Source: Nonomuraea angiospora
Lineage (GTDB): Bacteria; Actinomycetota; Actinomycetes; Streptosporangiales; Streptosporangiaceae
Assembly (NCBI RefSeq): GCF_014873145.1
Contig: NZ_JADBEK010000001.1
Location: 5,890,001-5,954,000 of the forward strand
Reading direction: 5' to 3'
DNA: 64,000 nt
The notes beneath the pieces are model-generated. The model was given only the letters and a program-made list of their open reading frames with translations. It was not told the DNA's origin and did not search any database. Positions within the stretch are counted from its first letter, which is position 1. The number at the start of each line of letters is the position of its first letter. The position numbers were made by a program, and so were the translations under genes. Of this stretch, positions 36,241 through 48,572 are shown one piece after another.

Positions 36241-37404
36241 ATGACCATTACCGATGTCTCCTCCGCCACCCGGGCGCGCTGGCTCGCCGTGTCGTCGGTG
36301 GCGGTGGGCACCTTCACCATCGTGACCAGCGAGATGCTGCCCGTCGGCCTGCTGACCTCGATCGGCGCCACCCTCGGGGTGTCCGACGGGACGGCCGGGC
36401 TGATGATGTCGGCCCCCGGGCTGGTCGCCGCCGTGTCCGCGCCGGTGCTGGCGCTCACCGCCCGCCGGCTGGACCGGCGGGCCATCCTGATCGGGCTGAT
36501 GGCGCTGCTGGCGGTGGCCAACCTGGTGGGCGCGTTCGCGCCCGGCTACCCCGTCATCCTGGCCGCCCGGGTGCTGACCGGGGTGAGCATCGGCGGGTTC
36601 TGGGCGTTCGCGGCCGGCCTCGGGACGCGGCTGGTGCCGGAACGGTCCGTCGGGCGGGCCACGTCGATCATCCTGGCCGGGGTGTCGGTGGCGTCGGTGC
36701 TGGGGGTGCCCGCGGCGACGTTCGTGTCGTCGTTCGCGGGGTGGCGCAGCGCGTTCGCCGCGATGGGGGTGGTGGCGCTGGCCCTGGTCGCCGTCCTGTA
36801 CGCGACCCTGCCGCCCCTTCCGGGCGAGGCCCCTGCCCGGACCTCGGGACCGCGGCGCGGATGGCTCTCAGGGCCGCTCAAGACCGTCCTCGTCATGACC
36901 GTGCTCGTCGTGTCCGGCCACTTCGCGGCCTACACCTACGTCCGGCCGTTCCTGGAGCAGGTCTCGCACGCCGGGCCCGCCCTCGTCAGCACGATCCTGC
37001 TCCTGTACGGCGCCGCGGGCGTGGCGGGCAACTTCGCCGCCGGCGCGTGGGCGGCCAGGAACCCCAAGCCGGTCCTGATCGCCCTGGCCGCCCTCATCGC
37101 GCTCGCCACGGCGGCGCTGGCCTCGATCGGCCTGCCGCTGGTCGTGCTGCTGGTGTGGGGCTTCGGCTACGGGGGCGTCGGGGTGACCCTGCAGCTGTGG
37201 ATCATGCGTGCGGGCGGCGGGGAGCTCGGCACGGCGCTCTTCGTCGGCGCCTTCAACGTCTCCATCGCGCTCGGCGCGTTCGCCGGCGGCCGGGTCGTGG
37301 ACGGGGTGTCGACCACCGCGGTGATGTGGCTGGGCTCCGGGCTCGCCGTGATCACCGCGGCCGTCGCTGGCATCTGGGGCAGGAGTAGGACGAGCGGTTC
37401 ATGA
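36241..37404 (+). CDS. MFS transporter
   Basis: A 387-aa major facilitator superfamily exporter with twelve predicted helices. It resembles the AraJ/Cmx-type drug and sugar efflux subfamily: the N-terminal [13 protein letters not shown], then the A-motif region [17 protein letters not shown], and the motif C region [11 protein letters not shown]. The substrate is unknown. The LysR gene is divergent. Its last 53 nt overlap the 3' end of the converging mutM gene. Confidence 0.88.
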   Translation: MTITDVSSATRARWLAVSSVAVGTFTIVTSEMLPVGLLTSIGATLGVSDGTAGLMMSAPGLVAAVSAPVLALTARRLDRRAILIGLMALLAVANLVGAFAPGYPVILAARVLTGVSIGGFWAFAAGLGTRLVPERSVGRATSIILAGVSVASVLGVPAATFVSSFAGWRSAFAAMGVVALALVAVLYATLPPLPGEAPARTSGPRRGWLSGPLKTVLVMTVLVVSGHFAAYTYVRPFLEQVSHAGPALVSTILLLYGAAGVAGNFAAGAWAARNPKPVLIALAALIALATAALASIGLPLVVLLVWGFGYGGVGVTLQLWIMRAGGGELGTALFVGAFNVSIALGAFAGGRVVDGVSTTAVMWLGSGLAVITAAVAGIWGRSRTSGS

Positions 37405-38197
37405 ACGGCTCGCGCCTGATCGCGGTGCCGCAGCGGGAGCAGGGCAGGTCGCGCCGGCCGTAGACCTCAAGCGAGCGCTCGAAGTAGCCGCTCTCGCCGT
37501 TGACGTTGACGTACAGGCTGTCGAACGAGGTGCCGCCCTGCTGAAGCGCGGAGGACATGACGGCACGGACGCCGGCCAGCAGCTCGGCGATCTTGGGACG
37601 CGTGAGCGTCTCCGTCTGCCGGGCCCCGTGCAGGCGGGCGATCCACAGGGCCTCGTCGGCGTAGATGTTGCCGACGCCGCTGATCAGCGACTGGTCGAGC
37701 AGCGCGCGCTTGATCTCCGTGTGCCTGGCCCTGAGCCTGCGGGCGAACTCCGCGTCGTCGAACACCGGCTCGAACGGGTCGGGGGCGATGTGGGCGATCG
37801 GCTCGGGGACGCCCTCGGCCAGGCCGGTCAGCATGACGTGCCCGAACGTCCGCTGGTCGACGAAGCGCAGGTCGGGGCCGCCGTCCTCGAAGCGGAGGCG
37901 TACCCGCAGGTGCTTCTCCAGCGGCGAGTCGGGCTCGACGACCAGCAGCTGGCCGCTCATCCCCAGGTGGGCCAGCAGGGCCTCCTCGGCGCCCGACAGC
38001 GGGAGCCACAGGTATTTGCCGCGCCGCTCGGCGGACAGCACCGTGCGGCCCTTGAGGCGCGCGGCGAACTCGTCGGCTCCGGGCGCGTGCCGCCTGATGG
38101 CGCGGGGATGCAGCACCTCCGCCGAGGCGATCTCGCGCCCGGTGACCCACTGCGCGAGGCCGCGCCTGACGACCTCGACCTCCGGTAGCTCAGGCAC
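37352..38197 (-). CDS. mutM: Formamidopyrimidine-DNA glycosylase (Fpg/MutM)
   Basis: A 281-aa base-excision repair glycosylase/AP lyase for oxidised purines such as 8-oxoguanine. The N-terminus is the catalytic MPELPEVE (proline nucleophile after Met removal). The zinc finger near the end is C-x2-C-x16-C-x2-C, spanning [13 protein letters not shown] to SCPRC. The helix-two-turn-helix segment is near [13 protein letters not shown]. The C-terminal end overlaps the MFS gene on the other strand. It follows rnc after 116 nt. Confidence 0.96.
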   Translation of the reverse strand: MPELPEVEVVRRGLAQWVTGREIASAEVLHPRAIRRHAPGADEFAARLKGRTVLSAERRGKYLWLPLSGAEEALLAHLGMSGQLLVVEPDSPLEKHLRVRLRFEDGGPDLRFVDQRTFGHVMLTGLAEGVPEPIAHIAPDPFEPVFDDAEFARRLRARHTEIKRALLDQSLISGVGNIYADEALWIARLHGARQTETLTRPKIAELLAGVRAVMSSALQQGGTSFDSLYVNVNGESGYFERSLEVYGRRDLPCSRCGTAIRREPFMNRSSYSCPRCQRRPR

Positions 38198-38313
38198 CTC
38201 AGACCCTTTCCGGCACCAACCTGCTTGTGCGGCCCGCTTCGGGCGACCTGCTTATGCGGCTTATGCGGCCCGGTCCGGGCGTCCTGCCCATGGCTGGCCC
38301 CGGGCGGGGGCGT

Positions 38314-39054
38314 TCAGCCGGCGGGCTGGCTCTCGCGCTGCTCCCGCCGGGTTTTGATCCGGGTCCAGGCCGCCTCGGCCGCCTGCTGCTCGGCCTCCTT
38401 CTTGCTGCGCCCGTTGCCCGAACCGTAAGACTCGCCGCCGACCCGCACCATCGCCGTGAACGACTTGGCGTGGTCGGGGCCGCTCTCCTCGACGTGGTAT
38501 TCGGGCACGCCGAGCGCCTCGGAGGCGGTCAGCTCCTGCAGGGAGGTCTTCCAGTCGAGCCCGGCGCCGAGCGAGGCCGAACGGACGATCAGCGGGTCGA
38601 ACAGCAGGTGCACCACCCGGAACGCCTCGTCGAGCCCCTTGTCGACGTAGATCGCGCCGATCAGGGCCTCGAGGGTGTCGGCCAGGATGGACGACTTGTC
38701 GCGCCCGCCGGTGCCCTCCTCGCCCCTGCCGAGCCGCAGGAACCGGCCCAGGCCCAGGTTGCGGGCCACGTCGGCCAGCGCGCGCATGTTGACCACCGCG
38801 GCACGCAGCTTCGCCAGCTGGCCCTCGGGCAGGTCGGGGTGGTTGCGGTAGAGGGTGTCGGTGACCACCAGGCCCAGGACCGAGTCGCCGAGGAACTCCA
38901 GGCGCTCGTTGGTGGGCAGGCCGCCGTTCTCGTACGCGTAGGAGCGGTGCGTCAGCGCCCGCTCCAGGATGTCGGGGTCGAGGCCGACCGCCAGGACCCG
39001 CTCCAGCTCGTCTCGGGCGACCTCTACGGCCACCGGCTTAGGACCTGTGCCCAC
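38314..39054 (-). CDS. rnc: Ribonuclease III
   Basis: A 246-aa RNase III, cutting double-stranded RNA in rRNA processing and mRNA decay. The signature [16 protein letters not shown] and the second acidic set ([15 protein letters not shown]) are present, and a double-stranded-RNA-binding domain fills the last ~70 residues ([14 protein letters not shown] to [13 protein letters not shown]). The GTG at 39054 is preceded by AGGAGG with 7 nt spacing, so the in-frame extension upstream is rejected. It follows rpmF and DUF177, as is usual. Confidence 0.95.
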   Translation of the reverse strand: MGTGPKPVAVEVARDELERVLAVGLDPDILERALTHRSYAYENGGLPTNERLEFLGDSVLGLVVTDTLYRNHPDLPEGQLAKLRAAVVNMRALADVARNLGLGRFLRLGRGEEGTGGRDKSSILADTLEALIGAIYVDKGLDEAFRVVHLLFDPLIVRSASLGAGLDWKTSLQELTASEALGVPEYHVEESGPDHAKSFTAMVRVGGESYGSGNGRSKKEAEQQAAEAAWTRIKTRREQRESQPAG

Positions 39055-39249
39055 GTGCTTTCCTCCTCGGACATCTTCGCATGGTGCGCGGAGTGCGGAA
39101 GATGCCCGAAAACGTGGTGGGCGTCGGGGTAACGCGTAGCCCCGGCGTCCACCACGGCCGCGGGCGAACCGCCGCCGCACGCATCTGAGACGGTAACGCC
39201 GACCGAGGCACCATCGCACCCGGTCGGCATCACGTCAACTGCTGACGGA

Positions 39250-39429
39250 TCAGGCGGACGGCTCGATGACCTGACGCCGGTTGTAGGTGCCGCAGGTGGG
39301 GCACGCGATGTGCGGCTGCTTGGGCGAACGGCACTGCGGGCAGCTCACCAGGGCGACAGCAGTCGTCTTCCACTGGGAGCGACGGTGGCGGGTGTTACTC
39401 CGCGACATCTTTCGCTTCGGGACGGCCAC
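39250..39429 (-). CDS. rpmF: 50S ribosomal protein L32 (zinc-binding form)
   Basis: A 59-aa L32: [22 protein letters not shown], then CPQC at 30-33 and CPTC at 43-46, the four-cysteine zinc-binding (C+) form. The GTG at 39429 follows AGGAGAAG. It starts one nucleotide after the DUF177 stop, so the two are co-transcribed and probably co-translated. Confidence 0.97.
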   Translation of the reverse strand: MAVPKRKMSRSNTRHRRSQWKTTAVALVSCPQCRSPKQPHIACPTCGTYNRRQVIEPSA

Positions 39430-39430
39430 G

Positions 39431-39982
39431 TCACTTCTCCTGATCGTTATCTTTGTCGGTAATCAGACCTTGCAACGACGCCCAGCGGGCATCGATCTTC
39501 TCGTGCCGGTGATCCTCGCCGGCCTCGGCCAGCTTGATCCCGCACTCCGTGCAGAGCCCTTCGCAGTCCTCACGGCACACGGGGCTCAACGGCAGTGCGA
39601 GCACCACCGCGTCACGGAACGTCGGCTCGAGGTCGAGCAGCTCGCCGTCGAGCAGTGAGTCCTCCTCCGAGGCGTCCTCGTCGGAGTAGAAGAACAGCTC
39701 CTGCAGGTCGACCTCGAGGTCCGAGGTGACGGGGTCGAGACAGCGAGCGCACTCCCCGGCGAGCGGGGCCTGCGCCGTGCCCGACACGAGCACGCCTTCC
39801 ATCACTGCTTCGAGCCGGAGGTCCAGCTCGACTTCGGCGTCTTTGGGGACACCGATCATGTCGACGCCGAGATCTGCCGGTGCCGGGAGGGTCAGAGTCA
39901 TCTGCCGCATCGTGCCCGGCCGCTTTCCCAGGTCATGAGTGGAGATCACCCACGGGGAGCGGGGGTCGAGGTGCTGAGTCAT
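39431..39982 (-). CDS. DUF177 (YceD-family) protein
   Basis: A 183-aa DUF177/YceD protein, involved in rRNA or ribosome-assembly control in other bacteria. It has a CARC motif ([10 protein letters not shown]) and a C-terminal cysteine cluster ([13 protein letters not shown]) that likely bind zinc. The ATG at 39982 was chosen; the ATG at 40000 would add six residues. It is directly upstream of rpmF, its usual neighbour. Confidence 0.9.
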   Translation of the reverse strand: MTQHLDPRSPWVISTHDLGKRPGTMRQMTLTLPAPADLGVDMIGVPKDAEVELDLRLEAVMEGVLVSGTAQAPLAGECARCLDPVTSDLEVDLQELFFYSDEDASEEDSLLDGELLDLEPTFRDAVVLALPLSPVCREDCEGLCTECGIKLAEAGEDHRHEKIDARWASLQGLITDKDNDQEK

Positions 39983-40053
39983 CCTGCTCTCGCTAGGCAT
40001 GGCGAGACGATCGCCGTCGTACAAGGCCGAAATGAAAGGATAGCAGGTCGCGC

Positions 40054-40530
40054 TCAGCCCCTGAGCCGCTCGATGAGCAGCTTGTGCACGAGATCGGGCA
40101 CGAGGCCCGAGACGTCCCCACCATACCTGGCGATCTCCTTCACCCTGCTGGAGGACAGGAACGAGTATTCGGGGTTCGTCGGCATGAACAGCGTCTCGAC
40201 CCCCGACAGGCGGTAGTTGAGCTGTGCCATCTGCAACTCGTAGTCGAAGTCGCTGACCACCCTGATGCCTTTGACGATGGCGGGGATGTCGTTCTGCCTG
40301 CAGAAGTCGACCAGCAGTCCGTGGAATTTCCGCACCGTGACGTTCGGATATTCCTTGGTCACGGTCTGCAGGATCTCAATTCGTTCGTCCACCGTGAACA
40401 GGCTGCTTTTCTCGACGTTGATGAGGACTGCCACGGTCACCTCGTCATAGAGCCGGGCGGACCGGCCGATGATGTCGAGGTGGCCATTCGTGATGGGGTC
40501 GAACGACCCCGGGCAGACTACGCGGCGCAA
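40054..40530 (-). CDS. coaD: Phosphopantetheine adenylyltransferase (PPAT)
   Basis: A 158-aa enzyme for the fourth step of coenzyme A synthesis, adding AMP to 4'-phosphopantetheine. The nucleotidyl-transfer motif is PGSFDPITNGHLDII; a later SSSRVKEIARYGGDV binds ATP. The start is the TTG at 40530 with GGGAGG 4-5 nt upstream, giving the family-standard length of about 159 aa. It follows rsmD after 14 nt. Confidence 0.95.
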   Translation of the reverse strand: MRRVVCPGSFDPITNGHLDIIGRSARLYDEVTVAVLINVEKSSLFTVDERIEILQTVTKEYPNVTVRKFHGLLVDFCRQNDIPAIVKGIRVVSDFDYELQMAQLNYRLSGVETLFMPTNPEYSFLSSSRVKEIARYGGDVSGLVPDLVHKLLIERLRG

Positions 40531-40544
40531 GACGCCTCCCAGGT

Positions 40545-41111
40545 TTACGGGTTCCCGGCGGCGCGACCGTACCAAACGGACGCTTCGCCATAACGACGGA
40601 CCCTCTCCTCAACGTAGCCTTCCGGCCACATCAGTGCCTTTCCCCTGCTTTCCCTCTCGAATGCCACCAGCGCCTCATCCAACAGCCATCCGTTGTCGCG
40701 CAGCGCCTCCAGCGTCCGCCGGACCTCCTCGTCGGACACGGCGTAGGGCGGGTCGGCGAAGACGATGTCGTACGGCTCGGCGGGCGGCTTGCCGAGCACG
40801 CGCTCGACCTTGTCCGCGATCACCTGGGCGCCGTCGAGGCCCAGCGACTGGACGTTCGCCTTGATCGTCCTGACCGCCTTGGGGTCGGACTCCACCAGCA
40901 CGGCCTCCTTGGCGCCCCTGGACAGCGCCTCCAGGCCGATCGCGCCGGACCCGGCGTACAGGTCGAGCAGGCGGGCGCCGGTGAGGCCGTACAGCGAGTC
41001 GAGCGTCAAGAAGATCCCTTCTCTGGCCCTGTCGCTGGTCGGTCTCGTCCCCCGCCCCGGCGGCACCGCCAACCGCCTGCCACCCGCGCTGCCTGCGATG
41101 ATCCGCGTCAT
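40545..41111 (-). CDS. rsmD: 16S rRNA (guanine(966)-N(2))-methyltransferase RsmD
   Basis: A 188-aa class I SAM methyltransferase, methylating 16S rRNA. The SAM loop is LLDLYAGSGAIGLEALSRG, with acidic VLVESD, and the catalytic motif is FADPPYAVS. The ATG at 41111 gives MTRIIAGSAGGRRL, the standard N-terminus. It lies upstream of coaD in the same operon, as in Streptomyces. Confidence 0.94.
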   Translation of the reverse strand: MTRIIAGSAGGRRLAVPPGRGTRPTSDRAREGIFLTLDSLYGLTGARLLDLYAGSGAIGLEALSRGAKEAVLVESDPKAVRTIKANVQSLGLDGAQVIADKVERVLGKPPAEPYDIVFADPPYAVSDEEVRRTLEALRDNGWLLDEALVAFERESRGKALMWPEGYVEERVRRYGEASVWYGRAAGNP

Positions 41112-41120
41112 GTGACCCAT

Positions 41121-41626
41121 TGTTCCGCATGTTCGCGCAGGTCAAGAGTGGACAAGTGTCTGCCTCGAGTGCGCAAGGGTGATTCACATCGGCGCGACGG
41201 GCCCGCATGATGAGTTCTGCGGCCTTCAAGGTGACCCACATGAAGGCCGACCGGCGTGATCGTGAGCCCTTCCGCACGCCGGTTCCCTCGGCACCTGACC
41301 CGAGGGTGGGCCCAGCCGGGGACGGCATTCGGGGGGAGGCCGTCCCCGCGGCTGGGCATCTCACTACCGTTCAGCTTCCCCACCGCCCCGGCGCCCCGAC
41401 TACCGCCCGGGCAAAGCACCGCACGCCGCTCCCCGCCAGCAGCCCGGCCCCGACCCGCCGCACGCGTCGCGCCGAACACCACCGCACACCACCCCACCGC
41501 ACCGTCGCCCGAGATCCCCTGTGCCACCCGACGGCCGCTATCCGCCTGGCGCCGCCTCCCGGGCGACCGTACGCCGCGTGCCGCTCCCCCAGCCCGGGGC
41601 TTGCTCAGGCGGCCCCGGCCATCGGG
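41121..41626. other. 506-nt gap between recG and rsmD with strong hairpins
   Basis: I see no supported gene here; the longest frames have no ribosome site or recognisable product. Two inverted repeats stand out: 41285-41291 with 41300-41306 (7 bp), and 41310-41326 with 41339-41357 (17 of 19 nt paired, a 2-nt bulge and a 12-nt loop). The second is far more stable than an average terminator. The gap also contains C-rich runs, and may hold a recG 3' end, a small RNA, or an rsmD leader. Confidence 0.4.
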
Positions 41627-43807
<2,181 letters not shown>

Positions 43808-43856
43808 GGCATTAAGTTCTACCGCGTCGGCCCGACAGGAATCCCGTCCATCGGTG

Positions 43857-45404
43857 TCACTCCACGCCGATCAGGAGCGGATAGCCGCCCTGCTCGCCGT
43901 CGTACACGACCAGATCCACGTCGGGCCGCGTGCCGCGCAGCTGTTCCTCCAGCCGCGCGGCGAGGCCCGGCGGCGCCTGCGCGCCCGTGACCAGGGTGAC
44001 CAGCTCGCCGCCGCCGGCCACCATCCGGTCCACGACCATGGTGGCCACGCGGTCGAGCGAGCCGCCGATCACGGCGACGTCCCCGTCGATCATGCCGAGC
44101 ACGTCGCCGGGGCGGCACAGCCCCGCGCTCGTCATCGCCTCGCGGTCCGCCACCGTCACGTGTCCGTACCGCGTGTGCCCGGCCGCGTCCGTCATCGCCA
44201 CCACGTCGTCGTCGAAGCGGCGCAGCGGATCGTGTACGGCCAGCGCGGCGAGCCCCTGCACGGTCGCCTTCGTCGGCAGCACGCTGACCACGACCCCGTC
44301 CTCGCGGGCGACCTCCGCGGCCGCGGCGGCGACCGACCTGACGCCCTCGTCGTTCGGCAGGACCGCGACCTCGCTGCCCGCCTGCCTGATCGCGGCCAGC
44401 AGGGCGGGCAGGCTGGGCCGGGTGCCGGGCTCGCGGCGTACCACGACCGCGCCGCACTCCTCGAACAGCGCCGCGATCCCGTCGCCCGCGGCCACCGCCA
44501 CCACGCCCCGGCCCGCGCTGCCGCGGTGGGTGCGTTCGGCCAGGTACGTGATCCTGATCCGGTGCGGCCGCCCCGCCCGCAGCCCGGCCTCGACGGCGGG
44601 ACCGGCCTCGGCCACGTGGACGTGCACGTTCCACAACCCGTCGCCGCCGACCACGACCAGCGAGTCGCCCATGGCGTCGAGCTCCTCGCGCAGCGCGGCC
44701 ACCGCGGCGTCGTCGGCGTCCAGCAGGTACATCACCTCGTAGCCCGCCCCCACCTCGGCCATCGGCGCGACCCGCGAGGTCGGCGCGGGCACGTCGTAGT
44801 GGTCGCTGTAGGAGTCGGTGATCACGGAGGCCAGGGTCTCCAGCACGATCGCCGCGCCCGCGCCGCCCGCGTCCACCACGCCGCTGCGGGCCAGCACGTC
44901 CAGCTGGGAAGGCGTGCGGCGCAGCGCGGCGCGGGCCTCGCCCGCCGCCTGCCGCGCCACCGTCCGCAGGTCGCCCTCCTCCACGTCCTGTACGGCTCGC
45001 GCGGCCGACTCCAGCACGCTCAGCACCGTGCCCTCCACCGGCCTGGCCACCGCCTCCCTGGCCAGCACGGCGGCCCTGAGCAGCCCGGCCCGCAGGTCGG
45101 AGCCGTCCTTGAGCACCTCGGCGAGGCCGCGTAACGCCTGGCTGACGATCACGCCGGAGTTGCCGCGGGCCCCGACGAGCGCGCCGTACGAGAGCGTCTG
45201 CCACACCACGGCCGCGTCCACGTCGTCGGGCAGCGACTCGACGGCCTCGGCCGCGGACAGCATGGTCAGGTGCAGGTTGGTGCCGGTGTCGCCGTCGGCC
45301 ACGGGGAAGACGTTCAGCGCGTCGATCTCGGTCCTGGCCCGGCCGAGCGCGTCGGCGGCCAGGCGGGCCCAGCGGCGCACCGCCGGCGGGTCGAGGATCT
45401 TCAT
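43857..45404 (-). CDS. DAK2 domain-containing protein (FakA/YloV-like)
   Basis: A 515-aa protein with an N-terminal DhaL/DAK2 kinase-like domain (DALNVFPVADGDTGTNLHLT near 30-49, the ATP-Mg binding loop, then GARGNSGVIVSQALRG near 99). The later two-thirds match the DegV-partner region of fatty acid kinase FakA/YloV. In Firmicutes FakA phosphorylates FakB-bound fatty acids; the actinobacterial role is inferred. The ATG at 45404 was chosen because GGGAGG precedes it by 6 nt. Confidence 0.88.
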   Translation of the reverse strand: MKILDPPAVRRWARLAADALGRARTEIDALNVFPVADGDTGTNLHLTMLSAAEAVESLPDDVDAAVVWQTLSYGALVGARGNSGVIVSQALRGLAEVLKDGSDLRAGLLRAAVLAREAVARPVEGTVLSVLESAARAVQDVEEGDLRTVARQAAGEARAALRRTPSQLDVLARSGVVDAGGAGAAIVLETLASVITDSYSDHYDVPAPTSRVAPMAEVGAGYEVMYLLDADDAAVAALREELDAMGDSLVVVGGDGLWNVHVHVAEAGPAVEAGLRAGRPHRIRITYLAERTHRGSAGRGVVAVAAGDGIAALFEECGAVVVRREPGTRPSLPALLAAIRQAGSEVAVLPNDEGVRSVAAAAAEVAREDGVVVSVLPTKATVQGLAALAVHDPLRRFDDDVVAMTDAAGHTRYGHVTVADREAMTSAGLCRPGDVLGMIDGDVAVIGGSLDRVATMVVDRMVAGGGELVTLVTGAQAPPGLAARLEEQLRGTRPDVDLVVYDGEQGGYPLLIGVE

Positions 45405-45611
45405 CTGCACCCTCCCGGCTCCCGGCGTCGCCCGAATGCGCTACGGTTGTCGATGGAGAATATCGCCGCCGGACCACCGGTCCAGCGTTCCGGTTCGCGC
45501 CCATCGGTGTGGATCGGATATTCTCGTCTGGCTGGCCGGTTGTCCCGGCATGCCCTCCGCCCGGAAAGCATCAGCGGACAGGGCTACATCGACTGTTTTA
45601 AGGAGCGAACC

Positions 45612-45797
45612 GTGGCTTCCGTCTGCGATGTCTGCCGCAAGGGCCCGACCTTCGGCAACAACGTGTCCCACTCCCACCGCCGTACCCGTCGTCGTTGGAA
45701 CCCCAACATCCAGACGGTCCGCGCGGTCGTCGGCGGCACGCCGAAGAAGCTCAACGTGTGCACCTCGTGCATCAAGGCGGGCAAGGTCACCCGCTAG
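45612..45797 (+). CDS. rpmB: 50S ribosomal protein L28 (zinc-binding form)
   Basis: A 61-aa L28 with GTG start ASVCDVCRKGPTFGNN and the basic HSHRRTRRRWNPNIQ block. Two CxxC pairs (CDVC and CTSC) mark the zinc-binding C+ form. It starts at 45612 after AGGAGCGAACC. A strong terminator follows. It is divergent from the DAK2/recG genes. Confidence 0.97.
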   Translation: MASVCDVCRKGPTFGNNVSHSHRRTRRRWNPNIQTVRAVVGGTPKKLNVCTSCIKAGKVTR

Positions 45798-45810
45798 TCT
45801 TCCCACTTTC

Positions 45811-45856
45811 GCGCAAGCCCGTAGCTCCCCAGGGAGCCGCGGGCTTGCGCGTTTTC
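45811..45856 (+). terminator. Terminator of rpmB (also between rpmB and thiD)
   Basis: An 11-bp outer stem (45811-45821 with 45840-45850) and a 6-bp inner stem (45824-45829 with 45832-45837) are followed by GTTTTC at 45850-45855. It is also in position to end converging thiD transcripts. Confidence 0.85.
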
Positions 45857-45883
45857 TTCACCAAAGCGTTTTCTTCCCCGAAG

Positions 45884-46678
45884 TCAGCGCCAGCGCCAGG
45901 CGTGGTCCACCGGGCCGATGCCGCTCCCCAGGGGGAAGCCGCGCGCGATCGCGCCCGTCACGTACTCCTTCGCCTTCCCCACCGCCTGCGGCACGTCGTC
46001 GCCCAGCGCGAGCCGGGAGGCGATGGCCGAGGCCAGCGTGCAGCCCGTGCCGTGGGTGTGGCGGTTGTCGAGGCGCTCGGCGGCGAACCGGTATTCGTCC
46101 GTGCCGTCCGTGAGCAGGTCCACCGGCGCGCCCGGCAGATGGCCGCCCTTGATCAGCGCCCACCTGGGCCCGAGCTCCAGAACGGCCTCGGCCGCCGCCC
46201 GCAGCCCGTCCTCGTCCTCCACCTTGACGGAGGTGAGCTGCTCCACCTCCCACAGGTTCGGCGTCACCACGGTGGCCACGGGCAGCAGCAGCGTCCGCAG
46301 CGTGTCGACGGCCTCGGGCGCGAGCAGCGGGTCGCCGTGCTTCGACACACCCACGGGGTCCACGATCACCGGCGCGGCGTACGAGCCGAGCGCGTCGGCC
46401 ACGACCTCGACCAGCGCCGGGGAGGCCAGCATGCCGGTCTTCACCGCCTGGGCGCCGATGTCGCCCAGGACGGAGTCGAGCTGCGCGCGTACGGCCTCGG
46501 GCGGCAGCTCCCAGTAGCCCTGGACGCCCAGGGAGTTTTGAGCCGTCACCGCGGCGATGACGCTCATGCCGTGGACGCCCATGGCCAGCATGGTCTTCAG
46601 GTCGGCCTGGATGCCCGCGCCGCCCCCGGAGTCGGAGCCGGCGACGGTCAGCACGCGTGGAGGGGTCGAAACCGTCAT
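45884..46678 (-). CDS. thiD: Hydroxymethylpyrimidine/phosphomethylpyrimidine kinase
   Basis: A 264-aa ribokinase-family enzyme that phosphorylates HMP and HMP-P in thiamine biosynthesis or salvage. The N-terminal [20 protein letters not shown] and the C-terminal [15 protein letters not shown] (anion hole) are typical. The ATG at 46678 was chosen; the ATG at 46687 is an alternative. It is the last gene after thiL and the Pro-rich membrane protein on the minus strand. Confidence 0.95.
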   Translation of the reverse strand: MTVSTPPRVLTVAGSDSGGGAGIQADLKTMLAMGVHGMSVIAAVTAQNSLGVQGYWELPPEAVRAQLDSVLGDIGAQAVKTGMLASPALVEVVADALGSYAAPVIVDPVGVSKHGDPLLAPEAVDTLRTLLLPVATVVTPNLWEVEQLTSVKVEDEDGLRAAAEAVLELGPRWALIKGGHLPGAPVDLLTDGTDEYRFAAERLDNRHTHGTGCTLASAIASRLALGDDVPQAVGKAKEYVTGAIARGFPLGSGIGPVDHAWRWR

Positions 46679-46695
46679 GTCCCCCATCCAACCAC

Positions 46696-48447
46696 TCAGC
46701 TGATGGCGCAGTCCCCGCTGACCAGCCCGCAGTTGGCGGCCTTCTGGCCCTTGCCCGTGGCGGTGAACGAGACGTTCACCGAGTCACCGGCCGACAGCGA
46801 CGCCGACAGGTCGAGGATCAGCAGATCGCCGTCCTGCGTCCACTGGGCGCCGGTCACGGTCATGACATCGCCCTCGACCGGGACGGAGACCGTCGGGTTC
46901 TCCAGCGTCTCCTTGGAGGAGTTCGAGAGCGTCATGTCGGCCCGGTAGCTGAGCACGCGCTGCTTGATGGTCTGGGTGATGTTCATCGCGCCGCTCTGGC
47001 CGGACCCGAACGTGTTCGTGCTGGACGGGAGCGGGGTGCTGCCGCCGCTGGTCCCGCCGCCGGTGTCGGAGTCGTCGATCGTCGAGGGCTCCTCGGTCGG
47101 CGTCTCGGAGGCGAGCTCCTCGACGGGCGGCGTCGGCTCCTTCGTCGGCTTCGCGGAGGTCTTCACCTTGGTCTTGGTGGGCGTGGGGGTCGCGGAGGCG
47201 GTGCGGCGCGGCGTACGGGCGCTGTACGAGGCCGTCGGCGCCGCGGTCTTGGACGGCGTCGGCTCGTCCGTCGCCGACTCCTCCTCGGACGGCTCCTCCT
47301 CCGGCGTCGTCTCCTCCTCGGTCGGCTGGGAGGCCGCGGGACCCGGCTGGTTGTTCGTCGCCTGGACGGCGGCGCAGGTCGCGCCCGCGCACTTGTCGGG
47401 CGTACCCGGCGAGCTCATGAACTTGACGCCCGCCACGGTGCCGCCGAGGACGACGGCGACCGCCGCGACCGACAGCAGCGCGACGCGGCCCTTGCCGCCG
47501 CCCGACGACGGGGGCGGGGTGAGCACGTCGTCGCCGCCGCGTCCGCCCTTACGGCGCCCGCGGCGGCCCTTGGACTCGTCCGGCCCGTCGAGGCCGGGGT
47601 CGGCCGCCCAGTCGGAGGCGAGGAAGCCGGTCTCGGCGTTCGCCCAGGCGGGCGCCTGCACGGCCGTGGGCTCCCCGGCCACCTTGACGTCCCCTGGCTC
47701 GGGAGGACCGGCCGACATGGGCACCGCGCCGGTACGGTCGCCGGGCCCGTCGAACGGCCCGGGCCGGTCGCCGGGAGGTGGTCCGCCGAAGGCGCCACCC
47801 GGCACGTCGGGGCCGTCGAAGAAGGCCGTGTGCTCCATGGGCCCGTCAAAGGGACCAGGCGTCTCGAAGGGGCCGCGCCCGGCGGCCGGCCCCGGACCCG
47901 GCCCTCCAGGACCGGGGGGAGCGTCCGGGCCGCCGAAGAAGGCCGTACGCTCGGCGGGCCCCTCCATGGGAGCCGCGGCGTCGAAAGGGCCCCGCCCGCC
48001 GGGCGCGCCCGGCGGGCCGTCGAAGAAGGCAGTGCGTTCCATCGCCCCGTCGAAGGGGCCGGGACGGTCGGCGTCAAAAGGGCGGTCGCCCGGTTGGCCC
48101 CATTCCGGCGGCCGGGCGAAGGCGCCCGTCGTCTCGAACGGCCCGGCCTCCTCCCCAGGACCCGGCTGCGGGAAGCCACGCACGGGGTCGTTGGCCGAGG
48201 GGAAGCCGCCGTCGGAGTTGTTGGGCAGCGCGAAGGCACCGGTGGTCTCGAACGGCTCGGACTGCGGCCCGCGCGGAAGCGGTCCGTCAGTGCGCCGCGG
48301 CATGGGAGCCCACTGGCCCGTCACCTCGGGTTCGTCCGGCAGCGAAGGCCAGCCCGGCGGCTCGGCCTGCTCGTCAGGACCCCAGAATGCGCTGTTGTTC
48401 CCCCGTTCATCCCCGTCGTCGGATCCACCTGTGCCGTGGCGGCCCAT
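46696..48447 (-). CDS. Pro-rich membrane protein with repeated Thr motifs and C-terminal beta domain
   Basis: A 583-aa protein of unrecognised family. Residues 1-318 are a disordered Pro/Gly-rich cytoplasmic tail. It contains repeated acidic-Thr motifs: FETTGAF at 66-72 and 104-110, FETPGPF at 194-200, ERTAFF at 137-142 and 166-171, EHTAFF at 205-210, DRTGAV at 237-242, and EVTG/AETG variants. A basic stretch ([13 protein letters not shown]) precedes a transmembrane helix near 320-342. Outside, a Thr/Glu/Pro-rich linker leads to a C-terminal ~100-residue beta domain of CBM2-like pattern with a Cys pair near the end. The repeats resemble PknB phosphothreonine sites read by FHA domains. It is flanked by thiL and thiD. 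Confidence 0.75.
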   Translation of the reverse strand: MGRHGTGGSDDGDERGNNSAFWGPDEQAEPPGWPSLPDEPEVTGQWAPMPRRTDGPLPRGPQSEPFETTGAFALPNNSDGGFPSANDPVRGFPQPGPGEEAGPFETTGAFARPPEWGQPGDRPFDADRPGPFDGAMERTAFFDGPPGAPGGRGPFDAAAPMEGPAERTAFFGGPDAPPGPGGPGPGPAAGRGPFETPGPFDGPMEHTAFFDGPDVPGGAFGGPPPGDRPGPFDGPGDRTGAVPMSAGPPEPGDVKVAGEPTAVQAPAWANAETGFLASDWAADPGLDGPDESKGRRGRRKGGRGGDDVLTPPPSSGGGKGRVALLSVAAVAVVLGGTVAGVKFMSSPGTPDKCAGATCAAVQATNNQPGPAASQPTEEETTPEEEPSEEESATDEPTPSKTAAPTASYSARTPRRTASATPTPTKTKVKTSAKPTKEPTPPVEELASETPTEEPSTIDDSDTGGGTSGGSTPLPSSTNTFGSGQSGAMNITQTIKQRVLSYRADMTLSNSSKETLENPTVSVPVEGDVMTVTGAQWTQDGDLLILDLSASLSAGDSVNVSFTATGKGQKAANCGLVSGDCAIS

Positions 48448-48572
48448 GGCTGCCCTTTCTCGCGGTTACAGTGGCCGCCAATCTTCATAACACCTTTGCG
48501 ACACCGTTGTCACAGCAATCCCCGGAGTCCCACCACAAATCCGGAAAATGTCACTTAAATCGGGACAAGTCA

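Noticed and set aside
41108..41527. A 139-codon minus frame in the recG-rsmD gap
   Set aside because: It has no good ribosome site, low-complexity composition and no recognisable motif. It also contains the hairpin.
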